Shown piece by piece: positions 19,484 through 28,048 of a DNA stretch of 64,000 bases (position 1 is its first letter; each line of letters starts with the position of its first letter). The notes under the pieces are model-generated. The model was given only the letters and a program-made list of their open reading frames with translations, was not told the DNA's origin and made no database searches. The stretch is from Mycobacterium kansasii ATCC 12478 (lineage in GTDB: Bacteria > Actinomycetota > Actinomycetes > Mycobacteriales > Mycobacteriaceae): the NCBI RefSeq assembly GCF_000157895.3, contig NC_022663.1, positions 2,604,001 to 2,668,000 of the forward strand, written 5' to 3'. The translations under genes were made by a program, and so were the position numbers.

Positions 19484-20629
19484 TCACAGCCCCGCGAACC
19501 GCTCCTTGACCGCTTCAGCCGTCAGCCCGTAGTCCGCCAGCGCGTAAGTGTGCTTGGGCGCTCGTTCACCGGTCTGGCTCTCGGCGTGGATCTTCGCCAT
19601 GGCTTGTCGGGCTTCCTCGGTCAGCGTCAACCCGAAGTGCCGGTATATGGCAGCGACCGTGCCTAGCGGGTCGGCAATCAGATCGCGGTAGTCGACATCG
19701 TAGAACTGGGCCGGATCATACTGCGCCCGAGCGGCGTTGAACCGCTCCAGTCCGCGCGACCACGTGTCCATCGCATCAGCGCCGATCTGCGCCCCGACGA
19801 ACACCGTCGACCATCCCTCAGAGGTGTGCTGCGCCAACGAACACATCGACGCCATGATCGTCTCCACCGGCCGGTGAGTCTGTATCACCAGCGCGTCGGG
19901 ATAGCTGGCCATCAACGCATCGAGCGCGAACAGATGGCTGGGATTCTTGAGCACCCAACGCTTTTCGGCATCGTTGAGTCCGATCAGCTGAAGGTTACGG
20001 CGATGCCGACGATATGCCGGCGTCCAGTCTTGCTGCGACAGCCACGAGGCGTAGCCCGGCAGATGCGCCAACGTCTCGTAGGACACCGAATGCAGCGACT
20101 GGCGCAACAGCTGCCAGCATTCCTCCAGTTCGTAGGCGGCCATGAAATGCAAGCCGGTATACCCGGGATTCTCTTTGTGGTGTCGGGTGAACTGGTCATC
20201 GAGCTGTCGGTACAACGGGTTTGACTCCCAGGTGTCGCGGGGCGGTCGTGGCTGCGGGAACTCGGCCAGCCACATGTGCAGACCCTGGTGGGCCGGGTCG
20301 GCGCCCAGTAACCGATGCAGTGCGGTAGTGCCGGTGCGCACCAGCCCGGTGACAAAGATCGGCCGCTCGATGGCGACGTCGGCGTACTGCGGGTACTGCT
20401 TCCACGCAGCTTCGGACAGCAATCTGGCCACCAGCGCGCCCCGCAAAAAGAAGCGATTCATCTTGCTGCCCAATACCGTAAGCCCGGCATCGCGCCGGTA
20501 GGAGTCCAACAGCACGCCCAGAGCTTCCCGGTAGTTGTCGTCGTCGGAACCGAAATCGTCGAGTCCGACCAACTTCGTGGCCGAGGCGTGCAGTTCCTCT
20601 ACGGTTCCGACATCGGTGCGATCGCCCAT
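19484..20629 (-). CDS. Sulfotransferase family protein (Rv3529c-like)
   Basis: 381 residues (H37Rv about 384). The PAPS 5'-phosphosulfate loop IFVTGLVRTGTTALHRLL is near residue 95, and the 3'-phosphate region LVIQTHRPVETIMASMCSL is downstream; this is the Sulfotransfer_3 family. The sulfate acceptor is unknown, possibly a sterol or lipid hydroxyl given the KstR-controlled operon. The ATG overlaps the stop of the upstream Rv3530c-like gene by 1 bp. Confidence 0.9.
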   Translation of the reverse strand: MGDRTDVGTVEELHASATKLVGLDDFGSDDDNYREALGVLLDSYRRDAGLTVLGSKMNRFFLRGALVARLLSEAAWKQYPQYADVAIERPIFVTGLVRTGTTALHRLLGADPAHQGLHMWLAEFPQPRPPRDTWESNPLYRQLDDQFTRHHKENPGYTGLHFMAAYELEECWQLLRQSLHSVSYETLAHLPGYASWLSQQDWTPAYRRHRRNLQLIGLNDAEKRWVLKNPSHLFALDALMASYPDALVIQTHRPVETIMASMCSLAQHTSEGWSTVFVGAQIGADAMDTWSRGLERFNAARAQYDPAQFYDVDYRDLIADPLGTVAAIYRHFGLTLTEEARQAMAKIHAESQTGERAPKHTYALADYGLTAEAVKERFAGL

Positions 20630-21411
20630 CAGCTGTGGTACTCCCCGCAGTTGACGTCCAAGGTCTGTCCGGTGATGCCGCTGGACAGGTCGCTGGCCAG
20701 GAAGAGAATCGCCGACGCCACCTCGTCCTCGGTCGGCAGTCGCTTGAGATCGGAGTTCGCCGCCGTGGCCTGGTAGATCTGTTCCACCGAAGTGCCGTAC
20801 TTGCCGGCTTGGTGCTGGAAGTAACCTTTCAGGGTGTCACCCCAGATATATCCGGGCGCAACGGAATTGACGCGAATGCCCTTCGGCCCGAGTTCGGTGG
20901 CCAGCGAGTGCGACATCGCCAGCAGCGCGGCCTTGGCCATTTTGTAGGCGCCGTATTTGGGCTGGGAGTGCCGCAACACCATGGAGTTGACGTTGACGAT
21001 GCAGCCGTGGGTTTCGGCGAGTGCCCGGGTGAAGCCCTGGATAAGCCGCAGCGCCCCGAGTGCGCTGAGTTCGATCGCGTCACGGATATGCTGAAACGTG
21101 GTTTCCGCCAGAGGTTTCATCGACGGCACCCGGAAAGCGTTGTTCACCAGGACGTCGATCTTGCCGTACGCCTCCAATGTGGCGTCGACGAGGTTGTTGA
21201 CCTGATCGTCGTCGGTGATGTCGGTGCGCACGGCGATGGCTTGGCGGCCGGTGTCGATGACCCGCTTGGCGACGTCGTCGAGCCGGTCGGCGCTGCGGGC
21301 CGCCAGTACCAGGTCGGCGCCCTCGCGCGCACACCGGTGCGCCAGCGTGGTCCCAAGCCCCGGCCCGACACCGCTGATGACGACGATTTTTCCGGCTAGC
21401 ATCCCTGTCAT
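20629..21411 (-). CDS. Short-chain dehydrogenase/reductase (Rv3530c-like)
   Basis: 260 residues, as in H37Rv. Rossmann motif VVISGVGPGLGTTLAH near residue 10, NNAFRVP in place of NNAG, and YGAYKMAKAALL as the active-site YxxxK segment. Probably oxidises a steroid or hydroxyacyl intermediate; substrate not known. The ATG at 21411 gives the H37Rv length; an internal ATG at 21402 is the alternative. It is the middle gene of the operon Rv3531c-Rv3530c-Rv3529c. Confidence 0.9.
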   Translation of the reverse strand: MTGMLAGKIVVISGVGPGLGTTLAHRCAREGADLVLAARSADRLDDVAKRVIDTGRQAIAVRTDITDDDQVNNLVDATLEAYGKIDVLVNNAFRVPSMKPLAETTFQHIRDAIELSALGALRLIQGFTRALAETHGCIVNVNSMVLRHSQPKYGAYKMAKAALLAMSHSLATELGPKGIRVNSVAPGYIWGDTLKGYFQHQAGKYGTSVEQIYQATAANSDLKRLPTEDEVASAILFLASDLSSGITGQTLDVNCGEYHS

Positions 21412-21413
21412 CG

Positions 21414-22553
21414 TTACCCCAGCATCCTGGCCGCAATCTGCCGCTGACGCAACGCAATTCGCGATCGCCAGTCGTCTTCGGAAATCTTGTTGTGCTCCAG
21501 ATACGGCAGCTTGGCCGGTATCGCGTCGAAGTTCACCAGTTCGACGGTCGGACCGTCGGCCTCGGTGAGCTGCCGCGACACCCGCTGCCAACGGAACTGC
21601 AGGAAACCGCGTCGATGGCCGACCGTTTCCACCCAGTTGGTCACTCCGGGATTCTGGTCGGCGACCACAATGCGGACCTTGCCGTCCGGATCCGCCTGGG
21701 CCTGACTGTTGTTCAGCGAGGTCTGGTGGTTGATGTAGTCCAGCGAGATGTACCACATGCTACCCAGCTGGAAACCCAGGTAAGGGGCATCGCTCACCGG
21801 CACGGTGATCACCAGGGCTTGGTCTGGCCGTAGTTCGAAGTGACCGGCCGACGAGTATTGGGTAGCCAGGCCCCCCGGCGTCAGCCGAGGCGCCACCATG
21901 GTGTTGACCGGGATGTTGAGGTAAAACCACTGGGGGAATTGCAACCAGGTTTTCACCCGGTTCACCAGTTGCTTGCCCGCTGTCGCGTAACGTTTTTCGA
22001 TGGTCTGGCGGCTCAGTGGCGGTGGCGCGGTGCCGGCGGTGTCCAGCCGTGAGACCGCTAACGTGCCGCGTTGCTGCGACCAGTCGCCATACACCTCGCG
22101 GATCACCAGCTGCCCGGGACTGGTCGGGCGCAGCTGCCAGTGGAAGGTGCCGTCCGGCGCGATGTCGAGTTCACGGTCGTCGAACGCAATCTGGCTGGCG
22201 GGCACGTTGTCGTCGGTGTATTCGCCGCCGAGCACCTGGAAGCTCAGGTCGGTGGTGGTTCCGCGCCGGCCGGTGACCACGTAGTCGCGGTCGGGCTGTA
22301 CGCGGGTGCCGAAGTACAGGGTGTCGGGGTTGTCCAACCCCATTTTGGTGAACGGTCCGGTGCCCGACTGCAGGAACGGATGGTCACGTTCGTAGTCGAA
22401 GGCCAGATGCATGCAACTCGCGACGCAGCCGGCCAGGTACTGCAGTCCTTCCAGCAGGTCGGCTTCGGTTTCGATGTGTGGGGCGGCTTCCACCAGCTTC
22501 TCGGCTTCGGCGATCGCCTCGGTCAGCGGGCCAGAAAAGGGACTAGCGAACAC
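21414..22553 (-). CDS. Conserved protein with DUF1214-like C-terminus (Rv3531c-like)
   Basis: 379 residues (H37Rv about 375). The C-terminal half (PWFYLN-type segment, ALVITVPVSDAPYLGFQLGS, MWYISLDYINHQTSLNNSQA, RIVVADQNPGVTNWVETVG) resembles DUF1214. No function is established. The GTG start at 22553 lies 11 bp from a near-consensus KstR box, making this the promoter-proximal gene of a three-gene operon. Confidence 0.85.
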   Translation of the reverse strand: MFASPFSGPLTEAIAEAEKLVEAAPHIETEADLLEGLQYLAGCVASCMHLAFDYERDHPFLQSGTGPFTKMGLDNPDTLYFGTRVQPDRDYVVTGRRGTTTDLSFQVLGGEYTDDNVPASQIAFDDRELDIAPDGTFHWQLRPTSPGQLVIREVYGDWSQQRGTLAVSRLDTAGTAPPPLSRQTIEKRYATAGKQLVNRVKTWLQFPQWFYLNIPVNTMVAPRLTPGGLATQYSSAGHFELRPDQALVITVPVSDAPYLGFQLGSMWYISLDYINHQTSLNNSQAQADPDGKVRIVVADQNPGVTNWVETVGHRRGFLQFRWQRVSRQLTEADGPTVELVNFDAIPAKLPYLEHNKISEDDWRSRIALRQRQIAARMLG

Positions 22554-22564
22554 GACCTCGACGC

Positions 22565-22578
22565 TAGAACGTGTTCCT
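22565..22578. promoter_or_regulatory. KstR operator (one mismatch), Rv3531c-like operon
   Basis: TAGAACGTGTTCCT matches TnnAACnnGTTnnA except the last base. It lies 11 bp upstream of the GTG at 22553. Confidence 0.75.
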
Positions 22579-22584
22579 ATTTTG

Positions 22585-22664
22585 AGTCAATGGCGAACAT
22601 TTGCCCTAGCTCTGACCACCCGAAGGCCATCTCAAGCGTATCCGCTTGAGCGCGGCCATTGACT
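22585..22664. repeat. Nested inverted repeat downstream of the PPE scar
   Basis: Outer arms AGTCAATGGC (22585-22594) and GCCATTGACT (22655-22664), 10 bp perfect. Inner hairpin CTCAAGCG-tatc-CGCTTGAG (22631-22650), 8 bp perfect with a tetraloop. It could be the terminator of the lost PPE gene or part of the Rv3531c-like promoter region. Confidence 0.6.
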
Positions 22665-22933
22665 TAATCGGCTGGTCGTTAGGAGCGCGGGCGCTGGGCG
22701 GCGGGCGCCGGCCGAGCCGGGTTTCCCGGTAGGAAGTCAGGTCCCAAAGACTAGGGGGCGTTGTTGGCGCCGGGTCAAGCGAGCCATGGAAGCATCTGGC
22801 GGCCCGCGGCCGCAGGCCACGCAATGCCAAGGCGATCAGCGGCCTTTCTCCTACGCCGCCAAATCCGATCAATAAACGGCTAACCTGCGGAGCGCAATCA
22901 ATGATCATCAACGAGCGGGTTTCGTTAGCGGCA

Positions 22934-23168
22934 TCAATTTCCGAAGCCGGACTGCTGGAAGCCGGTGTTGAAGGCGCCCGAGACTCGTATACCGGTGTGG
23001 AAGAGTCCACTACTGTTGTTGCCCGAGTTTCCGACACCAGCGTCGTTAGTGGCCCGGTTTCCGAAGCCGGCCGACGCCACCGCGGTGGCCGAGTTCTGGA
23101 AACCCGACACGGTGTTGCCCGCATTTTGGAGGCCCGAGTTGCTATTACCCGTGTTGAAATTAACGGCG
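22934..23168 (-). pseudogene. C-terminal remnant of a PPE-MPTR gene
   Basis: About 75 residues of MPTR-type pentapeptides in one frame (FNTGNSNSGLQNAGNTVSGF ... FNTGFQQSGFGN) ending at a TGA. There is no PPE domain, and the 5' edge runs straight into the end of hsaF. In H37Rv this slot holds PPE61 and PPE62; the fragment has the strand and position expected of the PPE62 C-terminus. The 22665-22933 stretch beyond it holds no gene I recognise. Confidence 0.75.
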
Positions 23169-24209
23169 CTAATGCGTGACAACCGCGCCGTTTTCTTGTT
23201 CGCGTTTGATTTCCAAAGCGATGTCGATCAGCTGGTCTTCCTGGCCGCCGATCAGCTTGCGCTGACCGGCTCGGTAGAGCAGCGCCGACGCCGGCACGCC
23301 GTAGCGCTCGGACTGGCGAACGGCGTGCTTGAGGAAACTCGAATAGACCCCCGAATACCCCATGATCAGCGCATTGCGGTCCAGCAGGCACTCCGCGGGC
23401 ATGGCCGGGCGAACCACGTCTTCGGCGGCGTCGGCGATGTCGAAGAAGTCGATGCCGGTTTTCACGCCGATCTTGTCGAACACCCCGATCAGCGCCTCGA
23501 CCGGGGCGTTGCCCGCGCCGGCGCCGAAACGCCGCACGCTGCCGTCGATCTGCTTGGCGCCCGCACGCACCGCCTCCACCGAGTTGGCCACCCCCAGGCC
23601 GAGGTTTTCGTGGCCGTGAAAACCGACTTGGGCGTCCTCCCCGAGTTCGGCGACCAGCGCCGACACCCGGTCGGCCACCCCGTCGAGCACCAACGCGCCG
23701 GCGGAGTCGACGACGTAGACACACTGGCAACCGGCGTCGGCCATGATGCGGGCCTGCGCGGCCAGCTTCTCCGGGGGAATCGTGTGGGCCATCATCAAAA
23801 ACCCGACGGTCTCCAGACCCAATTCACGAGCCAGCCCGAAATGCTGGATGGAGACATCGGCTTCGGTGCAGTGGGTGGCGATCCGGCAAATCGACCCGCC
23901 ATTGTCCTGTGCCTCTTTGATGTCGTCCTTGGTGCCCACCCCGGGCAACATCAAGAACGCGATCCGCGCCTCTTTGGCCGTCTCGGCCGCCAGCTTGATC
24001 AATTCCTGCTCGGGAGTTTTGGAAAAGCCGTAATTGAACGACGATCCGCCCAGCCCGTCCCCGTGGGTCACCTCGATCACCGGCACCCCGGCGGCATCCA
24101 GGGCCGCCACGATGGCGCCGACCTCCTCTTTGGTGAATTGGTGACGCTTGTGGTGCGAGCCGTCGCGCAGCGACGTGTCCGTGATGCGGACGTCCCAGAT
24201 GCTGGTCAT
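23169..24209 (-). CDS. hsaF: 4-hydroxy-2-oxovalerate aldolase HsaF
   Basis: Cleaves 4-hydroxy-2-oxohexanoate to pyruvate and propanal, last step of the ring A/B branch, in complex with HsaG, which receives the aldehyde. It is 346 residues. DmpG-type features: DTSLRDGSHHKRHQFT (catalytic Arg and metal Asp) near residue 11, and FHGHENLGLGVANSVEA (metal His pair) around 200. The ATG overlaps the hsaG stop by 4 bp (ATGA). The 3' end abuts the PPE scar with no spacer. Confidence 0.95.
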   Translation of the reverse strand: MTSIWDVRITDTSLRDGSHHKRHQFTKEEVGAIVAALDAAGVPVIEVTHGDGLGGSSFNYGFSKTPEQELIKLAAETAKEARIAFLMLPGVGTKDDIKEAQDNGGSICRIATHCTEADVSIQHFGLARELGLETVGFLMMAHTIPPEKLAAQARIMADAGCQCVYVVDSAGALVLDGVADRVSALVAELGEDAQVGFHGHENLGLGVANSVEAVRAGAKQIDGSVRRFGAGAGNAPVEALIGVFDKIGVKTGIDFFDIADAAEDVVRPAMPAECLLDRNALIMGYSGVYSSFLKHAVRQSERYGVPASALLYRAGQRKLIGGQEDQLIDIALEIKREQENGAVVTH

Positions 24210-25144
24210 CGCGTGCCTCCCGTAGCCGAAAGAGTCACATCTTTGCTTTTGCGGGCGATCTCCTCGCCCACCTTTGTGGCCGCCGCGGTCATGATGTCGA
24301 GGTTGCCCGCATACGGCGGCAGATAGTCCCCGGCGCCCTCCACCTCGACGAACGTGGTGACCACGGCCTGGCCGCCCGAGTTGAGCGACGGCTCGTCGAA
24401 CTGCGGCTCGTTGAGCAGCCGGTAGCCCGGCACATACGTCTGCACCTCGGCCACCACGTCTCGGATGGACTTCGCGATCGCGTCGCGGTCGGCGTCTTCG
24501 GGGATCGCGCAGAAGATGGTGTCGCGCATGATCATCGGCGGATCGGCCGGATTCAGGATGATGATCGCCTTGCCGCGCGCAGCCCCGCCAATCGTCTGCA
24601 CACCCCGCGACGTGGTCTTGGTGAACTCGTCGATGTTGGCCCGGGTGCCCGGTCCCGCCGACACCGAAGCCACCGACGCCACAATTTCCGCATACGGCAC
24701 CCCTCCTTTTTCGACCAACGCACGGCTCACGGCGTACACGATCGGAATGGTCGCCTGCCCCCCGCAGGTGATCATGTTGACGTTCGGGGCGTCCAGGTGT
24801 TCGCGCAGGTTGGCCGGTGGGATCACCGCCGGGCCCACCGCTGCCGGCGTCAGGTCGATGGCACGGATTCCGGCCTCGGCGTACTTCGGTGCGGCGGCCT
24901 TATGCACGTAGGCACTGGTGGCCTCGAACACCAGGTCCGGTTTTTCGGACTGCGCCAGCAGCCAGTCAACCCCTTCGTGGGTGGTCTCCAGCCCCAGCTT
25001 GCGGGCGCGGGCCAGGCCCTCGCTCTCCGGGTCGATGCCCACCATCCAGCGCGGTTCCAGCCAATCCGACCGCAACAGTTTGTAGAGCAAGTCGGTGCTG
25101 ATGTTGCCCGACCCCACGATCGCGACACTTGCCTTGGACGGCAT
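24206..25144 (-). CDS. hsaG: Acylating propanal/acetaldehyde dehydrogenase HsaG
   Basis: Converts propanal (or acetaldehyde), CoA and NAD+ to propionyl-CoA, fed by HsaF. It is 312 residues (H37Rv about 303). The Rossmann motif is VAIVGSGNISTDLL and the catalytic cysteine lies in MITCGGQATIPIVYAVSR. I chose the ATG at 25144 because GAGGAG lies 4 nt upstream; an ATG at 25156 would place that site inside the gene. A MIRU-like tandem repeat separates it from hsaE. Confidence 0.95.
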   Translation of the reverse strand: MPSKASVAIVGSGNISTDLLYKLLRSDWLEPRWMVGIDPESEGLARARKLGLETTHEGVDWLLAQSEKPDLVFEATSAYVHKAAAPKYAEAGIRAIDLTPAAVGPAVIPPANLREHLDAPNVNMITCGGQATIPIVYAVSRALVEKGGVPYAEIVASVASVSAGPGTRANIDEFTKTTSRGVQTIGGAARGKAIIILNPADPPMIMRDTIFCAIPEDADRDAIAKSIRDVVAEVQTYVPGYRLLNEPQFDEPSLNSGGQAVVTTFVEVEGAGDYLPPYAGNLDIMTAAATKVGEEIARKSKDVTLSATGGTR

Positions 25145-25160
25145 GTTGCTCCTCATCCTT

Positions 25161-25480
25161 TGCTCGCGACCCGCTGCGCCCGGCCCTGCCGCGCTTGCGA
25201 TCGCTCCTAACCCTATGTTCGCGACCCGCTGCGCCCGGCCCTGCCGCGCTTGCGATCGCTCCTAACCCTATGTTCGCGACCCGCTGCGCCCGGCCCTGCC
25301 GCGCTTGCGATCGCTCCTAACCCTATGTTCGCGACCCGCTGCGCCCGGCCCTGCCGCGCTTGCGATCGCTCCTAACCCTATGTTCGCGACCCGCTGCGCC
25401 CGGCCCTGCCGCGCTTGCGATCGCTCCTAACCCTATGTTCGCGACCCGCTGCGCCCGGCCCTGCCGCGCTTGCGATCGCT
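25161..25480. repeat. MIRU-like VNTR, 55-bp unit, six copies, between hsaE and hsaG
   Basis: Units start at 25161, 25216, 25271, 25326, 25381 and 25436; the first differs slightly and the last is shortened. The core gcgcttgcgatcgc and flanking gcgacccgct are shared with the 57-bp repeat at 35234-35461. 55 is not a multiple of 3 and the array lies between the hsaE stop and the hsaG start, so it is noncoding. Each unit carries TTAGGAG on the minus strand. Confidence 0.9.
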
Positions 25481-25483
25481 GCT

Positions 25484-26269
25484 CTATTCGAACGACAACC
25501 GCACCGACCCCAGCCCGGCGAACTCGGCGACGAATTCGTCGCCGGCATGGGCGTCGATGGCGCGCGTGCAGGATCCGGGCAATACGATGTCGCCCTGCCG
25601 CAACCGAACCCCGAAGCTGTCCACTTTGCGGGCCAGCCAGGCCACGGCAGTGACCGGATTGCCCAGCACCGCATCGCTGCGGCCCGCAGCGACCACTTCA
25701 CCGTTGCGGATCAGCGTCGCGTCGATGGCCTTGACGTCGATATCGGCGGGCGACACCCGCGCCGCACCCAGCACGAAGCCCGCCGACGACGCATTGTCGG
25801 CAATCGTGTCGCACAGCGCGATCTTCCAGTCGGTGATCCTGGTGTCGATCAACTCGATCGCCGGCACCAGGGACTCGGTCGCGGCCAGCACGTCGTCCTC
25901 GGTGCAGTCCGCGCCCGGCAGGTCCCCCGCCAAGATGAAACCCACCTCGACCTCGACGCGCGGATACAGGTATCTGGCCGCCTTGACCGGCGTGTCCTCG
26001 AACACCTGCATCTCGTCCAGCAGATGCCCGTAGTCCGGCTCGTCGACACCCATCATCTGCTGCATGGCCTTGCTCGACAGCCCAACTTTGTGGCCCAGCA
26101 CCCGGGCGCCCTCGGCGACCCGCTGACGAATGTTGATCAGCTGGATCTCGTAGGCGTCGACCACGTCCATGTCAGGGTGGGCGGCGGTCAGCGGAGCGAT
26201 CGGCTCACGGCTGCGCTCAGCTTGCGCCAACTCGGCGGCCAGCTCGTCGCGGGTCGCAACAGTGAGCAT
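25484..26269 (-). CDS. hsaE: 2-hydroxypenta-2,4-dienoate hydratase HsaE
   Basis: Hydrates the 2-hydroxyhexa-2,4-dienoate released by HsaD to the substrate of HsaF. It is 261 residues, as in H37Rv. MhpD/fumarylacetoacetase-type features include GHKVGLSSKAMQQMMGVDEP and VEVEVGFILAGDLPG, whose Glu residues bind the metal. The ATG is preceded by GAGGGGA. It is the first gene of hsaE-hsaG-hsaF, divergent from kstD. Confidence 0.95.
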   Translation of the reverse strand: MLTVATRDELAAELAQAERSREPIAPLTAAHPDMDVVDAYEIQLINIRQRVAEGARVLGHKVGLSSKAMQQMMGVDEPDYGHLLDEMQVFEDTPVKAARYLYPRVEVEVGFILAGDLPGADCTEDDVLAATESLVPAIELIDTRITDWKIALCDTIADNASSAGFVLGAARVSPADIDVKAIDATLIRNGEVVAAGRSDAVLGNPVTAVAWLARKVDSFGVRLRQGDIVLPGSCTRAIDAHAGDEFVAEFAGLGSVRLSFE

Positions 26270-26337
26270 TTACCGAAGTCCCCTCGTCTTGCCTACCTCA
26301 TGGTGACCGGGTCAGTAGCGCCCGACCCCGGCAATTC

Positions 26338-26351
26338 TATAACGTGTTCTA
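26338..26351. promoter_or_regulatory. KstR operator, kstD/hsaE
   Basis: TATAACGTGTTCTA fits TnnAACnnGTTnnA. It ends 1 nt before the kstD ATG at 26353 and is 68 bp from the hsaE ATG, so it can serve both divergent units. Confidence 0.85.
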
Positions 26352-26352
26352 C

Positions 26353-28047
26353 ATGACAGCACAGGACTACGACGTCGTCGTGGTCGGGAGCGGTGGCGCC
26401 GGTATGGTGGCAGCGCTGACCGCCGCGCATCGCGGTCTCTCGCCAGTAGTCGTCGAGAAGGCCGCGCACTACGGCGGATCGACCGCGCGCTCCGGCGGCG
26501 GCGTCTGGATTCCCAACAACGAGGTGCTCAAGCGCGCCGGCGTCCGCGACAGCTCCGAAGCGGCCCGCACCTATCTGCACGGCATCATCGGTGATGTGTC
26601 GACCAGCGGGGTCGAGCCGGAGCGCATCGACGCCTACCTCGAGCACGGGCCCCAGATGCTGTCGTTCGTGCTGAAGCACACGCCATTGAAAATGTGCTGG
26701 GTACCAGGCTATTCCGACTACTACCCCGAGGCACCCGGCGGCCTCCCAAGCGGCCGCTCGATCGAGCCGAAGCCGTTCAATGCCCGCAAGCTCGGTCCCG
26801 ACGAAGCCACGCTGGAACCTCCTTACGGTAAGGTGCCGCTGAATGTAGTTGTGATGCAACAGGACTACGTGCGCCTGAACCAGCTCAAGCGCCACCCCCG
26901 CGGCGTGTTGCGCAGCCTGAAGGTCGGCGCCCGCACCATGTTGGCCAAAGCCACCGGCAAAAACCTCGTCGGCATGGGCCGCGCCCTGATCGGCCCACTG
27001 CGGATCGGGCTGCGTCAGGCTGGGGTACCGGTGTTGCTCAACACCGCGCTCACCGACCTCTACGTCGAGGAGGACGTGGTCCGCGGCATCTACGTCCGCG
27101 ATGCTGATGCCTCCGAAGCTGCTGAGCCGCGGCTGATCCGGGCCCGGCGCGGCGTGATCCTGGCCTGCGGCGGTTTCGAGCACAACGAGCAGATGCGGGT
27201 GAAATACCAGCGCGCGCCCATCACTACCGAATGGACCGTCGGCGCCAAGGCGAATACCGGCGACGGCATTGTCGCCGGCGAAAAGCTGGGCGCGGCACTG
27301 GATCTGATGGACGACGCGTGGTGGGGCCCGACGGTGCCGCTGGTGGGTAAGCCATGGTTCGCGTTATCAGAGCGCAACTCGCCGGGTTCCATCATCGTCA
27401 ACATGTCCGGCAACCGGTTCATGAACGAATCGATGCCGTACGTCGAGGCCTGCCACCACATGTACGGCGGCAAGTACGGGCAGGGTCCCGGACCGGGTGA
27501 GAACATTCCCGCCTGGCTGGTGTTCGATCAGCAGTACCGGGACCGCTATATCTTTGCCGGACTGCAACCGGGCCAACGCATTCCGCGTAAGTGGCTGGAT
27601 TCGGGCGTGATCATCCAGGCCGAGACGCTGGAGGAACTGGCCACCAAGGCCGGCCTCCCGGTTGACCAATTCATCGCGACGGTCCAGCGTTTCAACGGCT
27701 TTGCCCGGTCCGGCGTCGACACGGACTACCACCGCGGGGAAAGCGCCTACGACCGTTACTACGGTGACCCGACCAACAAGCCCAATCCGAACTTGGGCGA
27801 GATCCGGCACGCACCCTACTACGCCGCGAAGATGGTTCCGGGAGACCTGGGCACCAAAGGCGGTATCCGCACCGACGTCCACGGACGTGCGCTCCGCGAC
27901 GACGGCAGCATCATCGACGGTCTTTATGCCGCAGGCAATGTCAGCTCGCCGGTGATGGGACACACCTACCCCGGCCCGGGCGGCACCATCGGGCCGGCGA
28001 TGACCTTCGGCTACCTGGCCGCCCTGCATATCGCTGGCGAGCGCTAA
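26353..28047 (+). CDS. kstD: 3-oxosteroid 1-dehydrogenase KstD
   Basis: FAD enzyme introducing the 1,2 double bond in ring A of 3-ketosteroids. It is 564 residues (H37Rv about 563). FAD motif DVVVVGSGGAGMVAALTAAH starts at residue 7, KAAHYGGSTARSGGGVWIPN follows, and GHTYPGPGGTIGPAMTFGYLA closes the FAD site. The ATG at 26353 matches the known start; no Shine-Dalgarno is possible because the KstR box is immediately upstream, so the mRNA may be leaderless. An upstream in-frame GTG at 26344 lies inside the box. Confidence 0.97.
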   Translation: MTAQDYDVVVVGSGGAGMVAALTAAHRGLSPVVVEKAAHYGGSTARSGGGVWIPNNEVLKRAGVRDSSEAARTYLHGIIGDVSTSGVEPERIDAYLEHGPQMLSFVLKHTPLKMCWVPGYSDYYPEAPGGLPSGRSIEPKPFNARKLGPDEATLEPPYGKVPLNVVVMQQDYVRLNQLKRHPRGVLRSLKVGARTMLAKATGKNLVGMGRALIGPLRIGLRQAGVPVLLNTALTDLYVEEDVVRGIYVRDADASEAAEPRLIRARRGVILACGGFEHNEQMRVKYQRAPITTEWTVGAKANTGDGIVAGEKLGAALDLMDDAWWGPTVPLVGKPWFALSERNSPGSIIVNMSGNRFMNESMPYVEACHHMYGGKYGQGPGPGENIPAWLVFDQQYRDRYIFAGLQPGQRIPRKWLDSGVIIQAETLEELATKAGLPVDQFIATVQRFNGFARSGVDTDYHRGESAYDRYYGDPTNKPNPNLGEIRHAPYYAAKMVPGDLGTKGGIRTDVHGRALRDDGSIIDGLYAAGNVSSPVMGHTYPGPGGTIGPAMTFGYLAALHIAGER

Positions 28048-28048
28048 C

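Noticed and set aside
22606..23730. Arginine-rich minus-strand open frame across the PPE scar and the hsaF end
   Set aside because: It overlaps hsaF in another frame and has the low-complexity composition of a shadow frame; the MPTR remnant lies in a different frame.
25161..25480. CRISPR array
   Set aside because: Units are directly adjacent with no variable spacers and no cas genes; this is a tandem repeat. The same holds for 35234-35461.
25129..25653. Short open frames encoding RSLLTLCSRPAAPGPAALA-type peptides on the plus strand
   Set aside because: They arise from the noncoding 55-bp repeat between hsaE and hsaG; the unit is not a multiple of 3 and no start signal precedes them.
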